From contig RPFO01001309.1 in assembly GCA_009746045.1 (NCBI GenBank), positions 176,539-240,538 of the forward strand: a stretch of 64,000 bases of DNA, written 5' to 3'. A model generated the notes under the pieces. That model did no database searches, had not been told where the DNA came from, and was given only the letters and a program-made list of their open reading frames with translations. The translations under genes and the position numbers were made by a program. The DNA comes from Mesostigma viride (Eukaryota; Streptophyta; Mesostigmatophyceae; Mesostigmatales; Mesostigmataceae). Positions 22,872-31,660 of the stretch are shown here, piece after piece (the first letter of the stretch is position 1; every line of letters begins with the position of its first letter).

Positions 22872-24440
22872 GCACCATGAATGTCAGCGAGTACAGCAGT
22901 AAATGACGCCCTAAACTCATGACCAGGCAAGCATCCACAGGGGCTTTCACCGCCCAGTATATTCCAGAAAAAATCATCACAGATCCTCTGGCAACGGACG
23001 TTGACACGGGAAACCCGAAGGACCATGAAGATGGCGTCCTGCACGGCTAAAAAAATGAAACGCAGACCTTTGCTACGCTATGTCTTCGCTGCGACTACGT
23101 GAATTCGGCCCAATGGAAACAACGCAACCGAGGAAACGCATCAGAAAGAGAGCAGGCACTAGCCCGGTCATCGAAACAAACGACTCACCATCGGCATCGC
23201 CAGCGTACGTCCCGTGGCAACAAATCCAGCGTTCATTCCAATATTGTGTGACGACAACAGAAACTCGTCGGCCACACCCACGCCTTCCACGAACAGCAAA
23301 CTGATTTCACTAGGCACCCAATACGTCAAGCGAAGAAGCACGATAACATAATACCTAAATCTACAACGACATTCCATTTCCAGGTCGCTAGCTATCGCAG
23401 CAGGCCATAGCGCCCCGAACCTCTCCCACGCACGTGAGTGCCCACCGACGTCCAGCCAGATCAGAAACAATTCAAAGGTACGCATCGAAATTGAACATTG
23501 AACGCTTTAAAAGCAATGCCCACGCATTGTCCATCGCCAATTTTCCAGGCAGCGTTGACCGCCATCCCCAGCCAGCAGGAAATTAAATCAAGGTGCTGTC
23601 GCAGCATGTCGCCCCCTCACCCCCTCGCAGTCCTGGTATGCACGTTCGATTGCTTGGGCGCGTCCAGGCGGTCCAGCACCGCGTACTACCCACTTGAAAA
23701 TCCTCCCAAGTCATTTTTTCCCTGCTTGGTAAGTACGGAATATGGCAGAAATTCGTCCAGCAAGCATCATACTACTCTCCACTCCTCCAACTCAAAATTT
23801 GCGTATAATTTTAGAATAAATATCAGTCACATCATGTTCAGACTATAACTTCGGTCTGAATCGAAAAGTGATGCGGAACAACTCAGTGAAACGGTTTCTG
23901 AACGCAATGCGGACAGGAAAACGGCCGTAACGCCTAAATTTTTACGGTATCCAAACATTTTTTGCACGGTTTCTCAACGATTTCTGAACACTACGTTGAC
24001 CTGACGCACTGAACGCTACGGCCAAAAAGAACGGCGCGCTCTCGGCCAAGCGATGGGCCCTCTAGCTGCAGTAGATCCGCCGTTGCAGGAGGTTGTTTGA
24101 TTCGCGACCGAGAGTTTGACGGCCGCGCAACAAGCCGACATCGTGCCGGGTTCCGTATTTTTATCTGGCCGCGGCCATTGGCGGGCCTCCCACCTGCCCG
24201 CAAAAGTGCTGAACCGGATCTGGACGTAACTGCCGTTTCAGACCCCGTTCAGAACTCCTGAGACTCGATCTGCCTAGTTTGCCACTTTTCGGGCAACTGC
24301 TCCGATTGGGCGGCACCGCGGATCCCCGGATCGCCCTGACTATCGGCCGCCCTGCGCTCGCGGTTTTCGTACGGGCCACTTTTCGGGCCTCACGGTTCGC
24401 CAAACTTTTGCGTTGGGGTTAATCGTAGTCACTAGAAGGG

Positions 24441-25170
24441 GACAAGATCGGGGGCTCCGCCCCCGAACCCCCGCTACTTGGCAGATTCTGTGCCTCAACG
24501 GCTTTTTGTGCCTCAACGGCGAGTACCAGCACAGCCGTACACTCCCGCTTACACAGCCCGCCCACTAGCAAGACAGCCGAACCTGTACGGCCGGCCACAG
24601 CCTGTGATTCCATGGATTACGCCACGATTCCATGCAAACTCATGGTGCCGGACGGTTTGCTGGCCTATTTTGGGAAGCCGGTGGCTGAACCGAACCGCAA
24701 CTAAACCTGGTCTGTCAGTAGGTCAGGTCCGTCCGTCAGCTTTCTCGCTTTTTGCCAGCAACCGCCAAATACCCCTTGAATCGGTCCTCTCCTCGCCGTT
24801 TTCCTTGCCAATTTCCCTCGTCCGTTCCAAACACCTAGGCCAATTTCAAGCTCAACTCGGAACGCAAGGCTTCGGCGCTTAGCTACTCGGAAAAATTCAC
24901 GGTTACGAGGAGGTTACGGCCGTTTCTACTCGAAACGCTTTTACTGATTGACGGTTGGCAGGTATTTGTTTGGTTCCCTGGCTAGAAGAGTTTGGGCGGC
25001 ACACGTTACGCGGTGACAGGCCGCTAGAAAGCCTACGGATGGGATCTGCGCAAAGGTTTTGCGGAAACAAATTTGGCGTTCGGATTTTTGCGCTACTCGG
25101 GTACGGACAACGTTTGCCGGAAGAGTTTGCGGAACAAATGGGCCGACCTAAAAGTAGTATAAAGGGCAAC
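24441..25170. repeat. Repeat R', right copy
   Basis: This is the second copy of the repeat at 7,043-7,773, in the same orientation. Scattered substitutions cluster in the last 250 bp (for example around 24,980-25,040). It follows directly on the end of tandem unit 4 and is followed by 19 bases and the CATAA that borders the whole insertion. Confidence 0.8.
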
Positions 25171-25317
25171 GAACGCCACCATTCAAAAACATAAGGGGAC
25201 GGACACGTAGTGGTAGGGATGATTCAGCTCCTACAGAGGTTATAAAAACAGGCAGGCAAAAATTATTATCTGGGGTACTATCTAAGGACCTGTCCAGGTT
25301 ACCCCCGGCTGACAGGC

Positions 25318-26352
25318 CTACTGTTCCCCCTCCCCCCCCAAATCCATAGGAACTAACCCCGAAGAAGACCCTGGCGAAAAAGCCACTGCTGGAGGGTCAC
25401 GAGGGATCGAAGAGGGTGCGGGAGCCTGATTATCATAGGGGAACCCTGGGGGTCCTGTCTGCACAGCATTCAGCCTACTAGGGGTAGCTGAGGGAATGCG
25501 TCCTGAAGTGGGACGAATAGGAGCACGCTGAGGGGTACGAGGAGGGCGAGCGTCGGGATGAGGGGGAGCACCCGAAAGGAACTTGGGGCACTCACGTTTA
25601 AGATGACCTACTTCCTTACAATGATAGCATGTGATATGAGAGACATCAAGAGCTGAAAGGTCAGTAACGCAGATATCTAATTCTTCTACATAGGAGTTCT
25701 CCTCCTCAGGGGTAAGGATAATATTTTTAATACGGGAGCGGGTAGGGAGAGAAGGAGTGGTGAAGAAATCTGCTACTCGTAAGAGATGCTGGCGCACATG
25801 CTTGAGGGGCAGATCAGTAAAACGGTAGGCAGAGAACTGGCGCTTGACTTCACGTAATAAGGGTCTACTGAGGCCTTGTAGGAAGCGAGCACGTACTTCT
25901 GCACCCGACAAATCCCTAATTCGTACCATTTGGGCATCAAACTCTTTCATATACTCCTTAAATGATTTAGTACCCTGCTGCAAGGTACCAAAGGCTAATC
26001 TATCCTGCCAATCTGCATCAGGAGGGACTAAATGGTTCTCTAAACGCTTAAACAATTCTGCTACAGAGTTAGGGTAGGCACGAGAGGCCAAAGACTCACA
26101 CTGGATGAGGTTAGCAAGCTCAGGAGTAATGCAGGTAGTAAGATAGTGAGGGACTAGTACAGCATCAGAGAGACGCCATCTGTTATGATTCTGCCACGAC
26201 TCTGTGTTCTGGGTAAGCAACATAATAAAAGTGAAAAACTGTTGAGGGGTAGACTTGACATCCAGCTTGGGAAGGTTAGCAAAGAGGGGAAGAGCAGGAG
26301 GTTTAGGGGGATTAGAAGAGTCAGTTTTTCCCATAGGGCCACTATCTTCCAC
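25318..26352 (-). pseudogene. Retrotransposon Gag, capsid and zinc-knuckle part
   Basis: The 344-residue frame contains a retrotransposon Gag capsid region (WRLSDAVLVPHYLTT, then FKRLENHLVP, DWQDRLAFGTLQQGTKSFKE and RARFLQGLSRPLLREV). One CCHC zinc knuckle, CYHCKEVGHLKREC, follows at about residues 241-254. After it comes a Pro/Arg-rich tail. The protein would coat the element RNA. It continues from an upstream Gag frame (26,355-27,055) after a frameshift at about 26,350. Confidence 0.88.
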
Positions 26353-26354
26353 TG

Positions 26355-27055
26355 CTACATAAGCGGGATAGAAGGAAGGAAGAGGAAAGGTTTTGGGTAG
26401 GGGTCTAGAAGGGCCACCGTTTCAGGCTGGTGCCCATAGGAGAAGGGAACAGTATATTGCTCACGAAGAGAGGAGTAGGCAAAATGATCATAATTTCTGT
26501 CATCTAGGGGCATGGTGCTGAAATCACTATTAACTTCTAAATCAGCCACACGGGTAGGGACCTGGGCTGCCTCATAGGCCGTATCAGGGTATAGGACCAG
26601 GAAGCAGGTGGGTAAAAGGGAACTGCACTAGGGCGCCCAGAAGGGCCGACAGGGGCAGAGGTACGACCCGTGTTAAAAGCAGGCATGGAAGGCACAGGGT
26701 GGGAAGGAGGCCTAGAAACATTGTCAGGGTGTGAGGACCTAATAGTAGATTGAGCCAAGGTTGCAGGAGGGGCAGGGGCCTGGTTCAAGGTAAAGGAGGG
26801 GTCATCACTAAATCTGACACGCATACGTTGTTCATAGGTAGGAGGGGTAAGTGAGGGACGACGGCGACCACCAGTAACAGGAGAAGGAGGTGAGGTACGC
26901 AGATTACCTTGAGGAGTGAGATGGTGCACCGTTTCAAGTGAGTCCCGTCGGTTACCACGAGTGTTGTTATTGTTGTTAGTATTATTATTATTATTATTAT
27001 TCATAGTAGTAGTGTTGGTAGGTATAGGCGACATATCTCCACCCACTGGATCCAT
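26355..27055 (-). pseudogene. Retrotransposon Gag, N-terminal part
   Basis: An ATG at 27,055 opens a frame starting MDPVGGDM. It holds an Asn-rich tract coded by AAT/AAC triplets (about 26,960-27,005) and then a Pro/Ser/Thr-rich stretch. A frameshift near 26,545 moves coding to the frame with ADLEVNSDFSTMPLDD, which leads into the capsid part. Low-complexity N-termini are common in Gag. The assignment rests on position and continuity rather than motifs. Confidence 0.6.
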
Positions 27056-27173
27056 CTTTAATTAAGTAAAGGAATATAACTGAAAGCAACAAGGAAAAAG
27101 GACAAGGCCTAATTTAAGGCAAGGAAAGAAAAGAAAAGCTTTTAATGTCCTACAAGAAGAAAAACAATTTAAA

Positions 27174-27578
27174 TCAATCCTTTTTAGCAACAGTAATGGA
27201 TAGGGAACCGAACTCTAAGGTGAGAGGCGTATCTAAGCTAGATGAGGATGCAGCCCGTTTAGGGGGAGACGAAGGAGGAGATGGAGGTGGTGTGACGAAA
27301 ACAAGACTATCTACAGCAGGACGAGCATGAGGAGAAGGACGAGAATGGAGACCCAAATCTGATTCACTATGATTTAAGAGGTAGGTCTGAGCTTCTTCAA
27401 AGGACATAAACTTCTTATATTTGGAGACATTAAAAGTACGCGACTGAACGAACTTCCTAGCATCGGCCCACGATAAGAAGATAGATGCCCATTGAGGGGT
27501 AATAACTACGTAATATTTCGCTAAACTATTATTACTAGTCGAATGAGAAGGAGCAGGAAAAGGACGTCGCTGGCTCAT
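27174..27578 (-). CDS. Retrotransposon accessory ORF with RNase H1 hybrid-binding/viroplasmin-like domain
   Basis: This complete 134-codon ORF starts MSQRRPFP and lies about 120 bp upstream of Gag on the same strand. Residues about 20-68 (KYYVVITPQWASIFLSWADA, then FVQSRTF, then KFMSFEEAQTYLL) match the small domain at the N-terminus of eukaryotic RNase H1, also found in caulimovirus P6. The matching pattern is a YY-V core, a W-x-E/D-A-x-x-x-V turn, and F-x-S-F-x-x-A-x-x-Y-L. That domain binds RNA/DNA hybrids or dsRNA. The rest is Ser/Pro-rich and ends SITVAKKD. Unlike Gag and Pol it shows no visible break. Confidence 0.65.
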   Translation of the reverse strand: MSQRRPFPAPSHSTSNNSLAKYYVVITPQWASIFLSWADARKFVQSRTFNVSKYKKFMSFEEAQTYLLNHSESDLGLHSRPSPHARPAVDSLVFVTPPPSPPSSPPKRAASSSSLDTPLTLEFGSLSITVAKKD

Positions 27579-28221
27579 GTTAACGCACCTGGTAGGTCTT
27601 GAGTAGTCAAATAAGGAGAACGAGGAGAAGGCGACTTATCTCGGGTGTCTGAAACCGAACCAGATTGACGACGCACGCAGGGACGAGGTTTCCAGCGCCA
27701 GGTGGTCGTAAGTATCCGGTTTCAAGAATTCTGCGTCTGGCGATGGGTCGTCTAAATACAACGCAGGCAAGAATGCAGAAAAAGTGTAATCTACGAGACG
27801 CTAGTCGTCTCTCTACCGTAGAACCAAAACCATCACCTATCTACGACAGTAAGCAACATGTCTCAGGAAAACAAAACGAGGGAAAGGAGCTATCTATAAA
27901 AGGATTTTCCGCTTCGAGCAGGTCTATCTTCTAGGCAGGGCGTGTCCCGAATCGGGCAGCACTACCCCCCCAGCTTGCAGGCGACCCGCCCATTACCTGT
28001 CAAGTAGGTGTCGTCTTCATTTTCCCGGACGCGGAAGGGTTGATTCAATGACGTATGTTGCAGGGGATCGTCGTCTCGCTCTCTACCTAAAATTCCTCCG
28101 AGTCCATTGTTACGTCTCAGATTTCTACCGCCACCTCTACCTCTACCTGGCCTGATGCTACCTAAACTAGTAAGGCCGCCTCTAGTTAAACCCCTAGCGA
28201 AAGACGAACGAGACGATCCAG
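27579..28221. other. Probable retrotransposon 5' region, no clear gene
   Basis: The segment lies upstream of the accessory ORF on the element's strand and is where a 5' LTR and primer-binding site would be expected. I could not identify either with confidence. A minus-strand frame of about 187 codons (27,962-28,525) has Gly/Arg-rich composition near 28,100-28,200 and no recognised domain. Confidence 0.4.
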
Positions 28222-29110
28222 ATCTCAGTGCATTAACGTAAGTATTACTGTAATACGCCATAAGCCATTTACACAACCCGTTTACTCCAGGAATAGAGGA
28301 AGGAAACACAACTACACTGCCGTGACCCAAGCCTATATGTGTTAATTCATTTAACACACGCCGAGTGAACACACGAGGGGTAGAACGTGCATAAATGGTC
28401 ACCAACGGTCCAACACGTTCGGGCCGACCTGGCCCTCGCCTACAGATGCACGCTGGTCCACTACATTCTACCAAAGGATCAGGACCACTAATAAAGTACG
28501 CGGCGCGGCGCCCAAAGGCACCCAATGTACCACAGTACTGTTACGAGGACAATAGTGTCCCAGTAGGAACTACACGTAAACCTAGGGACAACCGAGGCAA
28601 AAGACCTAATTTACGTCCGTAACTACAACGAATTGTTACGCGACGTAACAGGAGCTGATCTCAATGCATTCACGTATGTGTTGCTATAATACGCCATACA
28701 ACCATTTACCCGAACCCGTTTATTCCAGGAATAGAGGAGGAAGGAAACACCCTACACTGCCGTGACCCAAGCCTATATGTGTTAATTCATTTAACACACG
28801 CCGAGTGACCACACGAGGGGTAGAACGTGCATAAATGGTCACCAACGGTCCAACATGCTCGGGCCGACCTGGCCCTCGCCTACAGATGCACAGGCAGATG
28901 CACAGATGCACGCTGGTCCACTACATTCTACCAAAGGATAAGGACCACTAATAAAGTACGCGGCGCGGCGCCCAAAAGCACCCAATGTACCACAGTACTG
29001 TTACGAGGACAATAGTGTCCCAGTTGGAACTACACGTAAACCTAGGAACAACCGAGGCCAAGGACCTAATTTACGTTCGTAACTACAACGAATTGTTACG
29101 CGACGTAACA
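28222..29110. repeat. Tandem duplication, two copies of 430-450 bp
   Basis: Copy 1 (28,222-28,650) and copy 2 (28,657-29,110) align along their whole length. Both start near GATCTCA(G/A)TGCATT and both end GTTACGCGACGTAACA. Copy 2 has an extra CAGGCAGATGCACAGATGCA expansion near 28,890 and scattered substitutions. A frame open in copy 1 is interrupted in copy 2. Position and AT content would fit a duplicated LTR piece, but LTR ends were not identified. Confidence 0.75.
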
Positions 29111-30495
29111 CCAGTGGCCCACATGTACCGACGAGACCTGCATCTTGAGCTCCTCGGCCCTCACGCTGCAGCTGTCACCACGCGAGACGCCATGAGACTC
29201 TCGGCATCATTTTCCCCATGCAATATATCACGCCCTCGATTCGCAGCAACGCCCGTCTGTCTCCTCCATGGCCGACTGCGGGCTGTGCCGTAACAGGAAA
29301 TGTCCGGGTGTCAGATAGCAGGCAGTGCATACCCATCCCACCGCACGCACCACGTCCAGCAGTATTTCCACTGAATCCGCCGATGCTGGGCACCGGGATA
29401 TTGCCTACATTTCCTCAATCGCTCCATGACGCCTCCTCCATGGTGCCTCGCTCCCTGCGCGCGGCCCCTTCGCCACGCCGGATATCTATTGCAATCAAGG
29501 TCTTCACCTACTACCGGCTACCACCATACCGGCCATGAGCCCTTGCTGCACCACACGAAGTGTGCGGCCCTGAATTAAGTACACGGCAGGACTAGGAACC
29601 CCCTGAAATTACATCACTGAGGGTCTCCAATGGACTTGGCGTCACATCTTGCGAACGTTGTCACTGGTGTCAGTTGTCAGTTGCTGCTGGTTGTTGCATG
29701 GCGAGGGTTGCAGATGTTCTAGGAACAGCTAGTCCAGTGTTGCTATGCATGCAGTTACTCTTGCCATTATATGTGTGTCCATGTGCCTCCAACCAACCAT
29801 CCCGCCACAATGCCAGCACCCTCCACCCTGCTATAAACCCCCACTCGCCCCACTCCCCTGCCTGTTCCATACCCACCCGGCCACCCACAAATATACATTA
29901 TCCACCACATGCCGCTATCCATACCCCCCTGACTTCGGACCACTCTCGCCCCCACATGCACTGAGGTCCCGGCCCCACAACACCGTAACACCGCCCTCCT
30001 CCCCAAACCATACCTGACCCACCCGACCATCCACCTTGAGTCCACCTAACCAACCTATGTGACTACCACCCTTCCGTATTACCTCCACCACCTTCCACAC
30101 CAACATTGAAAACCACCCACTAAACCACCCTACCGCCCGACAACGAGGTTCCCCTACACCACTGCACCCCACCCACCCCACCCCGGCCCCGCTGCCCAAC
30201 ATACCGACGATGACTCCACACAACCATCCACGTGAACCATAACCAACCCCGCCCACCTCGGCCTCCGGGGCATGCGCAACCAACCAATTGTGCACTCAAC
30301 CATAAGTCCATAACAGACACTGCTGCACCGACCACCGCCAAGCCCGCCTACGTACGTACCATAGGCAAGCCACCAACGCAACCCAAGCATCCCCACCCCT
30401 CACACGATCCTGTGACCTACTACGCACGAGCTACCCGTGGGCACCTATGAGTGGACAAAACAAAGGGGGGGGGGTGGACAAAACAAAGGGGGGGG
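29111..30495. other. No gene identified; C-rich low-complexity DNA
   Basis: From about 29,780 the plus strand is strongly C-biased with many CCACC/CCACCC words and little G, so frames are open on the minus strand without protein-like composition. At 30,454-30,495 the word GGACAAAACAAAGGGGGG occurs twice. Nothing else can be supported. Confidence 0.5.
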
Positions 30496-30496
30496 T

Positions 30497-30524
30497 CCCC
30501 CCCCCCCCCCCCCCCCCCCCCCCC
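30497..30524. repeat. Homopolymer C tract (28 bp)
   Basis: An uninterrupted run of 28 C follows GGGGGGGT, a few bases after two AAAGGGGGG words. Length may be affected by sequencing or assembly. Confidence 0.9.
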
Positions 30525-31047
30525 AAATGACACACACACTACTGTACAATCCCTCGGACGACAAGTACCCACCCAGTTCACCTCGGACCCGCAACAGTAT
30601 CACCCACGGTCGGGTGTAGGCCACCCACGAGCCCATTGCCCCACCCATGTCCACAGCCGGCGACACCCCTGCAACCTCACCTCGCCCATCGACAGAACGC
30701 CGGCGCCGGCACTCCACAGGACTCCCCCCACCCACCCCACCCCCCCCCCCGCATACTATGCAGAAATAGACACGGCGGGCGAGAACGGCGTGCTGGCACG
30801 GGATATCTGAAACGGGGCCGCCACCATAACCCGACCCGTGGGCACTGACCATCCTGAGTTCAACTACAGGTACTTGCGCATGCCGTCGCAGATCAATCTT
30901 CGAGGAAGCTGTTGTATCACACGGTGGTGTCCCTACAAGGCAACCGTCCATGCTCCGCTGAGTTCCTTGGTGTCGTCTCACACAATCTGGCTGATCTCGA
31001 ATTCTTGGCGGAACATCGTGTGCTAGGAATCACCACGCTGTTGTACC

Positions 31048-31427
31048 TTTCACCTATCACACTACACACAGTTGCCGGTAACTAGCTGGCGGGTCGATAC
31101 GTGGTACCTCTTAACCTAACGATATTCCTATTGGTTATAATATACCCATTTACCCAGGGATTTACCCGGAAAAAAAATCACCACGCTGTTGTACCAACGC
31201 GGGTGTATCCAATGATGCAACCGTACATGTCCCCGCTGAGTATCTTCGGTTCTTGTCTGTTTGTGATGGCATGCTCATCAGTGATTCAGTGTCCTGGCCC
31301 TCGGCCTTTTTTTTCTGGGTAAATGGGTATTTTTTATTAACCAATGGGAATGATATCGTTAGGTAAAGGGGTACCACGTAGTGACCAGCTGGTTACCCAA
31401 GGTGTACAATGTGGTAGGTGATTTCTT
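31048..31427. mobile_element. Foldback/MITE-like element with ~110 bp imperfect inverted arms
   Basis: The arms 31,048-31,160 and 31,317-31,427 are inverted copies. Landmarks are TCACCTA...CACA, GTAAC...AGCTGG, ACGTGGTACC, ACCTAACGATAT, ATTGGTTA and ATACCCATTTACCCAG. The 150 bp centre is non-coding. A second copy of CACCACGCTGTTGTACC lies outside (31,030) and inside (31,179), pointing to earlier rearrangement. The palindromic ACGT beside GGTACC prevents a sure call of the target duplication. Confidence 0.65.
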
Positions 31428-31574
31428 TAAAAGGGAGCTTGCCCTCGGCCTTTCCACTACTTGTCTGCGGCGTGGGCAACAACAAGAATGCTCATCTCTC
31501 CCACCCATTTACTCTCCCAACGTTTTACGACCGTCAGATGGGTGAATCTGACGGACGGACGGACAGGTACACCC

Positions 31575-31660
31575 GAGAACCGCACAGATGTAGCCGAAAT
31601 CCGCACAGATGTAGCCGAAATCCGCACAGATGTAGCCGAAAAACCGCACAGATGTATCCG
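31575..31660 (+). repeat. Four tandem ~21 bp repeats
   Basis: The motif CCGCACAGATGTAGCCGAAA is repeated four times, the last with TATCCG replacing TAGCCG. It lies in non-genic DNA and no function is evident. Confidence 0.85.

Larger units (their letters stand above)
20169..24440. repeat. Tandem unit 4 (4.27 kb)
   Basis: This is a near-perfect copy of unit 3. Visible differences include a one- to two-base contraction in G runs of the minisatellite and GAACACTACG for GAACGCTACG at about 23,986. The last 250 bp differ slightly from unit 3, for example GGCGGCACC for GGCGCCACC near 24,310. It ends against R' through the shared GGGGAC junction. Confidence 0.9.
5349..25189. mobile_element. 19.8 kb composite insertion between Gag and Pol
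   Basis: The pentamer CATAA occurs at 5,344-5,348 and 25,190-25,194. Outside these copies the gypsy coding frame is continuous: RVRPLM on the right joins MTYDVL on the left, in phase. The block contains, from left to right, a palindrome-ended segment (5,348-7,014), repeat R (7,043-7,773), four tandem units (7,774-24,440) and repeat R' (24,441-25,170), then 19 unique bases. The two outer ends share no inverted or long direct repeat, so the insertion mechanism is not evident. It may be one event or an accretion around an early insertion. Confidence 0.75.
1..27578 (-). mobile_element. Ty3/gypsy-type LTR retrotransposon, decayed and broken by nested insertions
   Basis: On the minus strand the order from high to low coordinate is an accessory ORF (27,578-27,174), Gag (27,055-25,318), then protease, reverse transcriptase, RNase H and integrase (5,345-1). 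Protease before RT and integrase after RNase H is the Ty3/gypsy order. Gag and Pol are separated by about 19.8 kb of inserted DNA. Joining the sides at the repeated CATAA (5,344-5,348 and 25,190-25,194) restores one open frame into the protease active-site motif. Several frameshifts show that the copy is dead. No LTR pair is visible; the 3' LTR would lie left of base 1. Calling it one element rests on this frame continuity and is inference, though well supported. Confidence 0.85.

Noticed and set aside
7043-25170. R/R' as LTRs of a single 18 kb LTR retrotransposon
   Set aside because: R lacks TG...CA ends. The sequences just outside R and R' do not match, and no gag or pol lies between them.
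5349-25189. The 20 kb block as a Helitron or Polinton
   Set aside because: There is no TC/CTRR border or Rep/helicase for a Helitron. There are no long terminal inverted repeats, integrase or polymerase B for a Polinton, and the 5 bp duplication fits neither.
31575-31660. CRISPR-like short regular repeats
   Set aside because: There are four directly abutting repeats without unique spacers, and the setting is eukaryotic. This is an ordinary tandem repeat.
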